Source: Epiperipatus broadwayi (Eukaryota > Onychophora > Udeonychophora > Euonychophora > Peripatidae). From it: 64,000 nt of DNA. The position numbers and the translations under genes are program-made. Positions 14,023 to 25,245 of the stretch are shown one piece after another; the first letter of the stretch is position 1, and each line of letters opens with the position of its first letter. The stretch covers positions 990,516 to 1,054,515 of the forward strand of contig JAQFVV010000286.1 of assembly GCA_028023455.1 (NCBI GenBank). The letters are read 5' to 3'. Below the pieces are notes generated by a model that was given only the letters and a program-made list of their open reading frames with translations, made no database searches and had not been told where the DNA came from.

Positions 14023-16039
14023 GGTAGTTGAGTATTAACTCAGCTATGATATACTACACCCGAACGCATACTGCTCAAATCTTACAATTTTCAAGATAAC
14101 GTCTCCTAGTGATCTCCGAACAAACGTAATCAATAAAGTTTGCCTGCATATCACATGGAGAAGTCACCAAGAAGATTGTAATATTAGAGTAGTATGCCTT
14201 TGGGGCAGTACATCATATCATAGTTAATAATCAAAAATCAAGAATCAAAAAGCAGTCGAATTATTAACGATATTTAATAATCCAAAATCAGTATTTTCAA
14301 TGATATTTTAATAATCAAACAAAAAGCATTAAAATTATTAATGATATTCAATAATCTGAAATCAGTATTTTCAATGATATTTTGGTATATTTTAATATTC
14401 AAACAAAAATGGGAGAAATTGTTCCAAAAGAAATCGAAAATCATTAGAATTATAAACGATATTTAATAATCCAAAATCATCATTTTCAATGAAAATGTAG
14501 TAAAATGAAAATATTTAAGAATCAAAAAACATTATAATTATTAATAATCAAGAATCAAAAAGCATTAGAATTATTAACAAAATAAAATAATCAAAAATCA
14601 TTAAAATTATTAACGATATTTAATAATCAAAAATCAGTATTTTCAATGATATTTTAATAATCAAACAAAAATGGGAGAAATTGTTCTAAAAAAAAAGAAA
14701 AATCATTACAATTATAAACAATGTTTAATAATCCAAAATCATCATTTTCAATAAAAATGTAGTAAAATGTAAATATTTAAGAATCAAAAAGCATTAGAAT
14801 TATTAACGATATAAAATAATCAAAAAGCATTAAAATTATTAAGGAGATAAAATAATCGAAAATCAGTTTTTTCAATGATATTTTAATAAACAAAAGAAGT
14901 AATAGTTAAACCCAAATTCATTATTTACAAGTAACTGCCTTTAAAAAAGGTAAAATGGCCGAATTTGACAAGCAATTTTTACCCATACTGTTTTCAGACA
15001 ATAATTATAAGCAATATTTAAGTAATCAACAAACAAAAGCGAGGAATAGGTAAAAAATCATATTTTTTTGGGGGGGGATGTTATTTAACAAACCCAAATT
15101 GATTACATTCAAAAAAAAAAAAGTGGGAAAAATTGTTCTGAAATATTTACTACAAGTAACAGTCTTTCATAATTGCTGCGATACTCAACAAGATAAAATG
15201 GCGGATTTTACAATGAATTTTTAGCCGTAGTTTTCAGAATATATTTATAAGCCATATATAAGTAATCGAAACAAGGTAAAATCTTTTTTTTGGGGGGGGT
15301 GGTATTTAAAAAAAAAACCCATAAATTGTTCTAAAAATTTAAAGTACAAACTATTTCCTTTCTGAGCTACTTATTAATAATCAAGAATCAAAAAGCATTC
15401 AAATTATTAACGATATAAAATAATCAAAAAGCATTAAAATTATTAACAATATTTAATAATCAAAAATCAGTATTTTCAATGATATATTAATAATCAAACA
15501 AAAATGGGAGAAATTGTTCTAAAAAAAAGAAAAATCATTATAATTATAAACGATATTTAATAATCCAAAATCATCATTTTCAATTAAAATGTAGTAAAAT
15601 GTAAATATTTAAGAATCAAAAACCATTAGAATTATTAATGATATAAAAAATTCAAAAAGCAGAAAATTAGAATAAATTCAAAAATTATTATTTAATAATC
15701 CAAAATCATCATGTTCAATAAAAATGTAGTAAAATGTAAATATTTAAGAATCAAAAAGCATTAGAATTATTAACGATATAAAAAAATCAAAAAGCAGAAA
15801 ATTAGCAATAAATTTTAAGCAAAAAAAAAACACCTCTTTTTTGAAATAAGACAGCAGGTAAAAGAAAGATATTTACCACAATTCACTGCAGTATTATAAA
15901 ATCTCAAAAACACCTCGACAACCTCTATCGATTAGTCATGCCAATGTTTCAGTTGCCATGACATTGTTTTGCTTCATCGACGATCGTATCTACCAGTGGC
16001 TTGTGTAGAACATCATAGCTTAGTTAATACTCAACTACC
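14023..16039 (-). mobile_element. Merlin-family transposon, non-autonomous deletion derivative
   Basis: Starts GGTAGTTGAGTATTAACT and ends with its inverted copy (GGTAGTTGAGTATTAACTAA on the minus strand), related to the termini of the 843-3540 element. Flanks AAGAGTCG (14015-14022) and AATAGTCA (16040-16047) agree at 6 of 8 positions, consistent with an old 8-bp duplication. It keeps the left foldback (14041-14222), the ATGGC-type internal modules (14900-15350) and, near 15840-15990, the sequence around the first coding part of the transposase, where the start region is present but has an early stop. The DDE-coding half is missing and the interior is filled with repeats of an AATCAAAAAGCATTAGAATT module. 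Confidence 0.82.
14220..15830. repeat. Internal repeats of the second Merlin element
   Basis: Modules such as ATTATTAACGATATTTAATA, AATCAGTATTTTCAATGATA and AAAATGGGAGAAATTGTTC recur many times at irregular spacing, for example at about 14260, 14450, 14600, 15430, 15540 and 15760. This looks like repeated internal duplication during transposition or repair. Confidence 0.7.
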
Positions 16040-16282
16040 AATAGTCATGTTAAAAATCAAAAAAATATATTTATATTTATAGTGTACTTAACATATCTTT
16101 AATTTGATTTTATTGTTATTGTTTCTAATTAATAAATTTATATATTTTATTGTTTTAAGTTATTCCAGTGAATTTAATTAATACTAAAATGGGTTTAAAA
16201 TATTATGTCTTGGTATTTTCTATTGTTTACAATCACAGTCCCTAGAATCCTTGCTTTCCAAGCTAGTTCAAGCAATATCAGT

Positions 16283-16288
<6 letters not shown>

Positions 16289-16369
<81 letters not shown>
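16289..16369. repeat. (TA)n microsatellite, about 40 units
   Basis: A pure TA array abutting the family 3 SINE copy on its left. Confidence 0.96.
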
Positions 16370-16370
<1 letters not shown>

Positions 16371-16372
<2 letters not shown>

Positions 16373-16460
16373 AGGTGTGAAGGTTGCCTTGCAGCAGTGA
16401 GAAATATTGATTACTATATTACTGTGAATGTTTAGGTTGTTACTGGTTGGTATCTAATTA
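16371..16460 (+). mobile_element. SINE-like repeat, family 3, copy 2
   Basis: Shares GGTTGCCTTxxCAGCAGTGAG and the following 60 bp with 12788-12878. Flanked by (TA)n on both sides (16289-16369 and 16460-16478). Confidence 0.65.
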
Positions 16461-16479
16461 TATATATATATATATATTG

Positions 16480-16800
16480 TAACCAGACCACCATACAACC
16501 CCTTTATTACCTCAGTAGTAATAATTTCCTGATGAGCATGTTGCAGGAAGAAACTATCGATTGGCATTCCCCAATGCAGATGTTAACACCCTCCCTGCAA
16601 CAATATTTCCTGCTCATCAGAGGATGTAGTACCATAGAGACTGGAAGCATCTAGACATTTCTGTGTTGGGTTTACCAAATGGCACTACTAGAGTTCCATC
16701 TCACTACAATCTGACTTACCTAGGTCTAGTTATGCCAGATGCAGCTCAGGAGGCATGAGATTCTCGTGAACAAGTGCATTGAATGATGAGTGATGCAATA
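16480..16800. other. GC-richer non-coding patch with an inverted repeat
   Basis: Clearly less AT-rich than its surroundings and without a long open frame. CTGATGAGCA (16529-16538) pairs with TGCTCATCAG (16611-16620), and TGTTGCAGG (16539-16547) pairs with CCTGCAACA (16594-16602), so a 19-bp stem with a small bulge can form. It could be a fragment of an unrecognised transposon. Confidence 0.5.
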
Positions 16801-17059
16801 AATAAAAAAATAGAATTGAACAACTGGATAACTAAAATTAATTTTAAGTATCAATAATTTTATTTAATAACAGGTTTAAATAAATGTCCATCAAACAAAA
16901 TATTTCATTGGCAGTCCCTCGTATCTCTTTGGCCTACTTCCAATAACATTTTTATATGACTTAAAAGTGTAATCTGTTGAGAGTATAATAAAGTCCTTCC
17001 TTTATAATCATCGATGATTGGTGCAATAAGTTCAACTATAAGTTCTGTACAAAATATTC

Positions 17060-17290
17060 ACCCTCAATTGTGGTATCTGGAGATAAACTTAGTCATTCAT
17101 CTGGGATCCAGGTATGTAGATATAAATTCAAGTCATTCATCCTATATCTAGGTATGTGAATATAAATTCAAGTCATACATCTTTTATCCAGATATATGGA
17201 TATAAATTCAAGTCATTCATCTTTGAACCAGGTGTCTTGGTTTAAATTCAAGTTATTCACTTACATTAAAATAATTAATTCTATAATTCA
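17060..17290. repeat. Minisatellite, 40-bp unit, about 5 copies
   Basis: AGTCATTCAT starts at 17091, 17131, 17171 and 17211, exactly 40 bp apart, with a diverged copy at 17251. The unit also holds TCCAGGTATGTxGATATAAAT. Confidence 0.9.
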
Positions 17291-17510
17291 GATTTGTAGA
17301 TTTAAATCATTTATTTACTTAAGTGATCTTTAATCCAAGTGTATGGATGGAGGTTCATGTCATTCATTTATATTAACAGATTAATTCTCTAATTCAGATT
17401 TGTAGATTTAAATCATTTATTTACTTAAGTGATCTTTAATCCAAGTGTATGGATGTAGGTTCATGTCATTCATTTATATTAAAATATTAATTTTGTAATT
17501 CAGATATTCA
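17285..17510. repeat. Tandem repeat, 106-bp unit, about 2 copies
   Basis: AATTCAGATTTGTAGATTTA starts at 17285 and 17391 and begins again, diverged, at 17497, giving a 106-bp period. The unit includes GTCATTCATTTA, so it probably grew out of the neighbouring 40-bp repeat. Confidence 0.85.
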
Positions 17511-17645
17511 TAGACATACACTTTATTATTTTATTTAGATATAAGTACTATGCAGTTAAGCATTTATGATTTATATTTAATTATTCTAGCACGAATATTT
17601 ACTTGGTGTGCTGTGGACATATATTTTTATAATAAATTCATCAGC

Positions 17646-17830
17646 AGTTTCATTTATAATTTATCAATAATAAACATATTTTCATATAGCTACATTTATT
17701 CATAATTTTAGTTTCATTTATAATAAACGTATTTTCATATAGCTACATTTATTCATAATTTTAGTTTCATTTATAATTTATCAATAATAAATGTATTTTC
17801 ATGTAGCTACATTTATTTATAATTTTTTTT
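17646..17830. repeat. Tandem repeat, 53-64-bp unit, 3 copies
   Basis: AGTTTCATTTATAAT occurs at 17646, 17710 and 17763, followed each time by ATTTTCATxTAGCTACATTTA. The middle copy lacks about 11 bp (ATTTATCAATA). Confidence 0.88.
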
Positions 17831-18817
17831 AAGAAAGATGTTTTGTCTTGTTTTTTATAAATGCACATAGTATCGAATATTTTATAAAATCATTACCTTT
17901 ATTTTATCCAGTTTGTTCCTTCATATCCATGATGTGATGGCATTCAAAAGGGGGCATGGTATTTCAGCTGAATGGCATTATTTCCTTTTTATGATGTTTA
18001 TCCAGGCAAATCTTGGAGACACATGGCTTGGAATGAAAAGAGAAAGCTGTTACCATTTAGTCTTCCATCATTATGTTTTCCTTAATAATGTTTTCTTTTT
18101 CCATCATTAACAGTGGCTGTAAAGGTTATATTCCAAGGTGACAAAAATTAGTCAGGTAATATTTAAATAAGAATTTTAACTTTTTAATTCTTCATTTTTC
18201 TTACTTCTTTAACTGCTCTTAAAAATCTTTTTTCTGGAAAAAAATTTGAAACAATCTTCTTTAAAATACACTGTAAAAACCTTTTTTTTTAATCTTTTCT
18301 GAACTTCCTACTCCACTATTTATATTCTGATCTCTGGATTGATTAAGCAGCTCAGCCCACTGTATCTTATTTGTTGCACAGCTTTCATTTAAGCCCAAGT
18401 GCTTTTCTCTTCTTAAGGATTGGACAATCTACTTTTAGCAGGATAGATAAGAGATCATAAGGATTAGCCATGTTTTCCAATTTATTAAGACTGCCTCAAG
18501 CTATTATCACACTTTATATGACAACATCATTCCAAAATTTAAAATGTAATATTTTTAATAAATGCCAGCTTTTATTTATATCATAATTTAAAACTATAAA
18601 ATCAATAATGATTTCTCTTTATTATTTTTTTCTCAATTATAGATAATAATGATTTTCTTTCTTAGATTGATGAATCTTAATAAAGATTTGTACTCTTTTT
18701 TTAATTGCAGATTTAAACATATTTGTTGTCTTTTATCTTTTTAATTTGACCAAATTATGTTTCCTTTTTAAATGGGGGGGGATCTTTTGAATGCATATGT
18801 GGACAGTATATCTGTTT

Positions 18818-18819
<2 letters not shown>
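17831..18819. other. AT-rich non-coding DNA
   Basis: Contains a 65-codon frame at 17913-18110 that I do not regard as a gene, T-rich stretches and a G8 run near 18774. No repeat copy recognised. Confidence 0.45.

Positions 18820-18852
<33 letters not shown>
18820..18852. repeat. (TA)n microsatellite
   Basis: About 16 TA units ending exactly where the family 1 SINE begins. Confidence 0.92.
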
Positions 18853-18856
<4 letters not shown>

Positions 18857-19060
18857 CAGTCAAAATTGTCTGTCCACATAACAAGATCTAGCATCTAGGC
18901 AAAAGTACCATGAGTCCAATCATGTGTGAGATACATGTCAGAAACAATCATGAATGCTCTGTATGCCCAGATTCCAGGTTCAATTACTTATGAGCAGCAA
19001 ATCCGATGATACTAGAATATTTAATTTACCACTGTCCGACATCATACAGTGGAGAGACAA
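18853..19060 (+). mobile_element. SINE-like repeat, family 1, copy 2
   Basis: GTACCAGTCAAAATTGTCTGT followed by CTAGGCAAAAGTACCATGAGTCCAATCATG matches the 10476 copy over its first 130 bp. The right part is more diverged (AATCCGATGATACTAG) and no clear (GAT)n tail remains. Confidence 0.65.
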
Positions 19061-20700
19061 AGAGACTTAGGGGGAAATCATGACAAATGTGTATAAACAT
19101 TTTAAAACAGACAAGTACTTTTGCTTAACTTTAGTGGGATCTTACCTCATTCCACAAATCATGACATTTAAAATTTAACTAAATCAATTAACTAAAGAAT
19201 GAGCAATGATCAGATGTTTAGTTTTAAAATTATATTTAATAATGAACAAATAGAAATAAAAAATATATATACATTTGATAAGCCTCATATTACAAATAAG
19301 TTATATTGTGCTTACTCACACTTGAGCATAAGTATTTACAAATAAGTTATGAAGAATTTTGATGTGGAATAATGATATTTCAATTAATCTAATGCATTTA
19401 TAAAGTGTACAATTATAATGATTCACCCGAATTACAAACGAAAACACAACCTTGACTGATCCCAGGATGGGTTACATAAATGTCAGTTAACTAACCAACC
19501 AAGCTATCATAAGTTTAATATATAATAAAATATAATTTTTAATAAAGATTTATTTACTTTAATTGCATGTCAAATGTATGTGGGGTTATTTCTCTGAATT
19601 ATGTATATAGAGTTGTTAAGCGACACATCAAAAGTTATTTAATTTATAAGATACATTTAATTAGACCATAACATTAGATACAGATATTTATAGGCTTGAT
19701 ATTTTGAAAAAAGAGGGATCTAATATAAAGTGTCATGGTGTTAGCATAATGGCCAGGTATTTGCGAATCCAATATTTTGAGATGTATCATATTACAGAAG
19801 AAAACAGTCTAGCTGACTTGCCATCCCACATTTTGTGGAATCGGTTGACAAAGGGTCCTCAAATGGAGATGCAGTGGGCCAAACTTTGCTGGAATTATCC
19901 CATGCATTGCTCTTGTTACATGAGTATATATTGTAACAGAATTACCTTTTCAACTCATAATAAAATGTTTTAATTTACACTTTTACTATCGACACAACTG
20001 TCATGTCAAGCAAGAAGCCAATATAGATGAATTATTTATGTCTATATTCCTGATTGAACACTGGGATTACCAATGTAATATTCCAGTATTATTTTTCCTG
20101 ACCAGATGCTCCTTGGCTGCTGGATACTCCATTCATAAGAAGGATTAATAAAACAACCCAGCGCTTGAAATATTTATAAAATTTACGAGATTTAATGTTA
20201 CTGTACTAGATTGACATATGTACCTTTTACTAGAATTAATGTTTACTTAATATTTAATAAGCCTTATGGGTATATCATTCTAATTAGTATGGTGGAGAAA
20301 GAAAGATGAGACATAAAGAGCTATTCATTAACAAATACCTTTTTATGCAATACATTAAATACACACTAAAGATATAATATTTAAACATAAAATAGGAAAT
20401 CATTAAAATAATACAGATTATATTTAATTTAACCATTCACCCTGAATGATAATTGTTCTTAATTTATATGTAGATATTCTAAAGCTTGGAGTCCCTTTCT
20501 CCATGTATTATTGGATAAAGAAAACTACTAATTATTTGATTCACTAATATTTACAGTTGCAATTGCATTTTAATTTATGTGGCCATTTTAAGAAAGTGTG
20601 TATACGCATGATATATTTAAAGTTAATTACCTAGGTTTTTCTGGACTTGGATGACTAATTAGTTAACCATCATGTGAATTATTCCACTTCTTTTGGAGAG
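19061..20700. other. AT-rich non-coding DNA
   Basis: Anonymous sequence, apart from the open frame at 19704-19973. No copies of the named repeat families seen. Confidence 0.4.
19704..19973 (+). CDS. ORF of unknown status
   Basis: An 89-codon plus-strand frame beginning at TTG, so with no proper start. The middle has balanced composition and several Trp and Met residues (SLADLPSHILWNRLTKGPQM). I recognise no domain. It could be a decayed transposon coding fragment or part of an exon; there is no flanking splice evidence I trust. Confidence 0.15.
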   Translation: MKKEGSNIKCHGVSIMARYLRIQYFEMYHITEENSLADLPSHILWNRLTKGPQMEMQWAKLCWNYPMHCSCYMSIYCNRITFSTHNKMF

Positions 20701-20850
20701 ATGGAACTTCTTGAGATCCTGCTCAGATTTCTTCATGCAGCTTACTTCTGTCATATTCTTTGCGGCTTCAGTGACAGAGAAGGTGAACCATCAGGCAGGC
20801 ACTATCTCTATTATTACTGTATGGGGAAGATAATATTACATGTGAGGTAA
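20701..20850 (+). CDS. Small ORF, possible exon, unknown product
   Basis: ATG at 20701 opens 49 codons (MELLEILLRFLHAAYFCHIL, then GFSDREGEPSGRHYLYYYC) to TAA at 20848-20850. The region is less AT-rich than its flanks. GAG-GTAAGCG at 20844-20852 fits a splice donor well, and TTTCTTCATGCAG just before 20741 fits an acceptor. Product unknown; a chance frame in an old repeat is also possible. Confidence 0.18.
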   Translation: MELLEILLRFLHAAYFCHILCGFSDREGEPSGRHYLYYYCMGKIILHVR

Positions 20851-22615
20851 GCGTGGATCAACTGGCTTCCATTTTTGGCCTTTTACCCCTGCATACTTGA
20901 TGCTTCAAATTATTGGTCCATTTTGTTCATATATCAAAAAACAGCTCTCAAACTAATCTGTGTCTCAGCTCAGCAGACTCTCAAGCAGAACTAAAACATG
21001 GCTCCTTTCCTTCACGGCTTTTTACTGTATTATCCCAGAATCCTTTTTTATCTTCTTTTATTGTTCATTGGAATGTCATTAATTACATTTCACATCTTTA
21101 TTTTACTTTCTCTCATAAAATACATAAATTTTCTTCTTGTTTTTCTTTTTTTTATTTACTTCCATAATATTGGTTTTTTGTTACTTTTCCATTTCTTTTT
21201 TCATAGAATAATTTTCTTATTTACACACTATCTCTCTTTCCTTTACATAGTTATACATATATTTCAGACGTCCCTGTGTAGTTAAAAAAGATGATCTTTA
21301 TCTTTTTTATAAATCAATTTATTTTATTTATACCAACGATCGAATTTTATGATTGCTAATTCTACAATCATTAACCCCCTTTTTATTTACTTTTCCCTTT
21401 AAGACTTGATCATCAACTTCAATGATCCTATTTTAATATTCCCTTAACTTTACTATTCTTAAATTTTTAAAAAAGTAGACTTTGGAAGGTGAAAAATAAG
21501 AATACCTTCTTTTACTTTCTTTAATTACTATAATTGATTCTGCTTTTAATTGCATTCCTCAACTACACCATTTTGATTTTTTAATTGACACTATCTTAAA
21601 ACAAATTTCTTTTCTTTCCTACGTTTATTATCCAATTTTTATGTATTAATTTACATATAAAACTCACATTTAATATTATGCGATATATATATATATATAT
21701 ATGAAATGTACACATGTGTGATCACAGTATGTGTGATCATCACAATATATATATATGGTCCAGGGACATTCATTACCCTGTTTATGACCTGAAATGATGA
21801 GATGACTTGGGTGTTCCAATGCATGTCTCTAGATAAAGCTTAATAACATGAATGGCCTATTCTAACAACACTTTGGGATAGACTAATAACTAGTCAAATA
21901 TCCATAATTAAGCATATAACCTATAATGATAACATCAAAGATAATGGTATGATCGTATTTATTAAATGTAGTTTAAAGACCTTATTAGAAAAGTATTTTT
22001 AATATCAACAAAAGTTCTAAATCCCCCGTCCCTTTTATTACTCTTATTTAATAAAACTCCACATACATATAACATAGTATTCAATTAAGTCTAAAGTGTG
22101 CTTTAAGAAAAATCCTCATATATATGTTTATATGAGCAAGAATAAAGGCATAAAAATGTAATATATACATTTAACATATTTGTTTGCATTAATAAGAACT
22201 CTTGTGGAGATTATTAACATTGCATAAATTGCAAACTAATCAAAGGTGAAGCTTTATTTCTCCCCGTTGTTTACGCAAAAAGTATAATAATTAGCAAAAT
22301 ATTTTTTTTAAAAAAATCTCCCAACCTAGCAAGAGTTATAGTTTTAAAAGTAAAAACAAACTAACTAACTAAGTGTTACTCCAGTCTAACGCAAGGAGCT
22401 AAGGTAAAAATAACTATGCTGATGAGGGTGGGTGTTCATTGAAATGTCATTTAGCATTTAAAATATATATATTAGACAAAATATTACTAAAATAATTGCC
22501 ATATTAAATTAAAAATGAAAAAAATTATGAGGCTAATCAAAATGGTTATAGAATAAAATAGACTATAAAAGTTACAAATAATTAATATTAAATTCTTTCA
22601 TATTTTAAGAGTTAA
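20851..22615. other. T-rich non-coding DNA
   Basis: Strongly T-rich at 20970-21300, where hydrophobic frames are compositional artefacts. A small GC-richer patch at 21755-21850 with (TA)n on its left may be an old SINE end. No gene seen. Confidence 0.45.
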
Positions 22616-22792
22616 TCAGGAGAAAGTTCTGAATTTGTAAAGGCAGCACTTTACAGCGTTATCTTTGGAAAGCAGATAGCAGATCACCTGGTTGGTTTTT
22701 ATGGTATAGCAGCAAGTTCGCAGATGTTTATCAGTAATGACGGGATTGCTGGAGTTAAGTTGGCCTGGTCATGGAGAGAAAGTGTTTCTTGA
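22616..22792 (+). CDS. Open segment without start, unknown product
   Basis: 58 stop-free codons on the plus strand (after a TAA at 22613) in a GC-richer patch, reading for example FGKQIADHLVGFYGIAASSQ and ending TGA at 22790-22792. There is no ATG at its beginning, so it would have to be an exon or a decayed fragment. No domain recognised. Confidence 0.15.
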   Translation, partial: SGESSEFVKAALYSVIFGKQIADHLVGFYGIAASSQMFISNDGIAGVKLAWSWRESVS

Positions 22793-24375
22793 AAATTTGA
22801 GTGACCTAGATTCGTTCGGTGGATGCCTTACGAATCTAAGTACTCTCCCTGATGACTGAATTTGGGCCCTATTTATATGACTCTGGTTTATCTAAGGAAT
22901 GCTATTAAGTTGTAATACCTGCGGATATAAAATAATACTGCAGAACAGCTTTTATTAAAGAATTTTTCCTTTGTTAATCAGGTAGTGTAAAACAATGCAA
23001 ATGGATTAGTATTTTTGAAACAATTGTTCTAAATCTATTTCTGGCTCAGAAATAGATTTTACCAAATGATAAGTTTTGTTAATGAAATTTATTTAGTTTT
23101 CTAATAGAGATAATGATTTAATCACGCTAACTGATTTTGGTTTAGAATGCTTTTACAAGCTACAAAGCTGATTGCATCATCCCCACTACCATTACATACA
23201 TATGTATTTTTAGTATATACAATTTTAAATATACATTTTCATATAACATACACAAACATAAATATTAATTTATACCTAATCGTCCATCACTTTTAATATA
23301 TACATGTGATTTATGCACACATACGACCTATTAAAATTATATGAAATATTATTATTGATTTATTTAATTCAAGATTATTAAATCTCTTGTTACCATTTGT
23401 TTTAAATACAAAATTTAAAAAAAATTGAACTAAATAGGTGTGTATATATATGTAGGACTGGGATTTGAATCCAGTTTGGTGGTGATGGATCGGATAGGAC
23501 TGTGAAATGCATGAAACATAATCTGAATCTCAGATTCTGTTTTAATATATATATGGGAGAGTATTTTTGTGGCTGGACACCCAGATAGTTCTCTGGATGA
23601 TATAAAGATATTACCTTTAAAGTCTATTCACTGGATTTTATTTTTTAAACGAAAATTGAGTTTATAATTGTCCTGTATACTCATGGTACTCTATGTCCAG
23701 AATATTGATAGTGATGCAACTTGTAACTTATAGTTATTGTCATAAGTTCAGTACTGATTGTCATGCTCTTATTTCTTTTATACATGCTCATTTTCTTTAT
23801 TTATTCATTTTATGTCTGATGATTATTTGTGTTAAATAGGGATGGTGATGATTTCCCATCTCCCTATGAACATCTCAACTCAGTATTGTTACATTATAAA
23901 CTTGCATCATCAAAATTTACCTTCTGTTTTCCATCTATAATAATAAGTTGTGTAATAATATTTATGAACATACCTGATTTTTTTATATGAAAAATTAACT
24001 TATCCATAAAACCAACTTTATTATTAACAAGAAATATCATTATATAGATCATGATAATATGCAGCAATAGGCACAAAAAATATTTTATACATGTAAACAT
24101 AACATATTATGTTCTTCATTCATTTCTTATTGGTGCATAACTTTTTTATTATAGGAATTTCTTAAGTAATGAATTATAAAGTTAGTTACAAAACCATATT
24201 AAATTCTAAATATATGGATTATTGACTTTCATAAAATATTTAAAAATCCCTAAAACATCACCTGATTACAATTTTTTCTACTTACACAATCTGTTAAAAC
24301 AATAGCAACACTCTTCACACAATAGTGACAGCTAATGCAATCGTGCACTAATTAATTACTATGGCCTGCACTATT
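22793..24375. other. AT-rich non-coding DNA
   Basis: A tRNA-like B-box sequence (GGGATTTGAATCCAG) lies at about 23459-23473, followed by a patch rich in GATGG and GGAC up to 23600, possibly a diverged SINE head. Otherwise anonymous. Confidence 0.4.
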
Positions 24376-25245
24376 GTATGGACAGCAAGGGAGGCAATTC
24401 AAAGAGAAATGGGATGGTCAAGTTTTCATATGAGAGATGCAAAAAGTAAAATGAAAATGTTTTGTAGATTGCAGTTTATGGATAATAAAAGAATAGCCAA
24501 AATAGTATTTAATTGAGTTATGAGTAAACGGCAGGCAACAAGATGGGTGAGAAAAGTAATATGGTATGCAAAAGATTTGGATAAAGAATTTATATCAGTA
24601 TATTTGTACAAAAGATGGAATGATTGTGTTAGGAGGATTGTTAAGGGTTATAGTGGTAAGGAATGGGATAAAAGAATAGATTTATTAATAAAGAATAGGG
24701 AGTTAGAAAGATGGAGAATTAGTATGGAGAGTAAAAAGAGTTTAAATATATATAGAAATAAACAGAATATTAGGTGTGAGTTAATATATGATAATAGTAT
24801 GGAAAGTAGTTTACTGTTTAAGGCTCAAACAGGATCTTTAGCAACAAGAAAATATACATGTCAATGGAAAAATATGAGTGATTTAGTTTGTAAATTATGT
24901 AAGGAAGGAATAGAAAATATTAGACATTTGTTAATTGAATGTAAATGCTTGAAAACAGAAAGGGCACATATAATGAAGTTATGGAAAAATAAATATGAAG
25001 AAAGTGATTATACAGAAAGTAGATTATTGGTTTTTATGCTGGGTTTGGAAAAAGATAAGGGAAATTTAGATATAAAGGCTATAGAGTTGACAAAGATTAT
25101 GTTGTGGAAATAGGATGGAGCAGAATATAGGAAAATTTACACTGGGGAATGTAAAATTAAGTAGCTAACAAGTTTCTCTTGGTATAATTGTTGAGAGATT
25201 CTTGACTTCATTTAAGAAGTAGCTATAGTACATCACATCACATCA
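24376..25245 (+). mobile_element. LINE (non-LTR retrotransposon) 3' fragment, copy 1
   Basis: 5'-truncated copy of the same LINE as 45561-47276. It contains the C-terminal part of ORF2, a short 3' untranslated region and a tail of CATCA units (AGTACATCACATCACATCA). Homology to the second copy starts at TATGGACAGC (24377). I did not find a convincing target duplication. The exact clade cannot be fixed from the C-terminus alone. Confidence 0.85.
24379..25113 (+). pseudogene. LINE ORF2 C-terminal region with zinc knuckle
   Basis: The C-terminal region of the reverse transcriptase polyprotein of a LINE. The frame runs from WTAREAIQREMGWSSFHMRD, is interrupted by an in-frame TGA at 24514-24516 (Trp in the second copy), and continues for 197 residues to 25113. 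A CCHC motif CKLCKEGIENIRHLLIEC (CX2CX8HX4C, near residues 124-141 of the long piece) is typical of LINE C-termini and is thought to bind nucleic acid. The RT domain itself is absent because of 5' truncation, so the copy is dead. Confidence 0.82.

Noticed and set aside
16205-16435. 76-codon frame with a hydrophobic start and an Ile-Tyr repeat
   Set aside because: Most of it is the (TA)n array read as Ile-Tyr. The same holds for frames at 29076-29360, 35039-35394 and 39459-39647.
16529-16560. CTGATGAGCATGTTGCAGGA as a hammerhead ribozyme core
   Set aside because: CUGAUGA is present, but after a plausible stem II the GAAA does not follow directly, and a matching stem I with a cleavage triplet is not seen.
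17091-17260. Regular 40-bp repeats as a CRISPR array
   Set aside because: The units are contiguous with no unique spacers, and the genome is eukaryotic by its repeat content. It is a minisatellite.
17913-18110. 65-codon frame of slightly GC-richer composition
   Set aside because: No ATG start, His/Phe-rich C-terminus from T-rich DNA, no domain and no splice evidence.
20998-21285. 95-codon very hydrophobic frame that could suggest a membrane protein
   Set aside because: T-rich DNA yields Phe/Leu/Ile codons by chance. A second frame overlaps it equally well and neither has conserved features.
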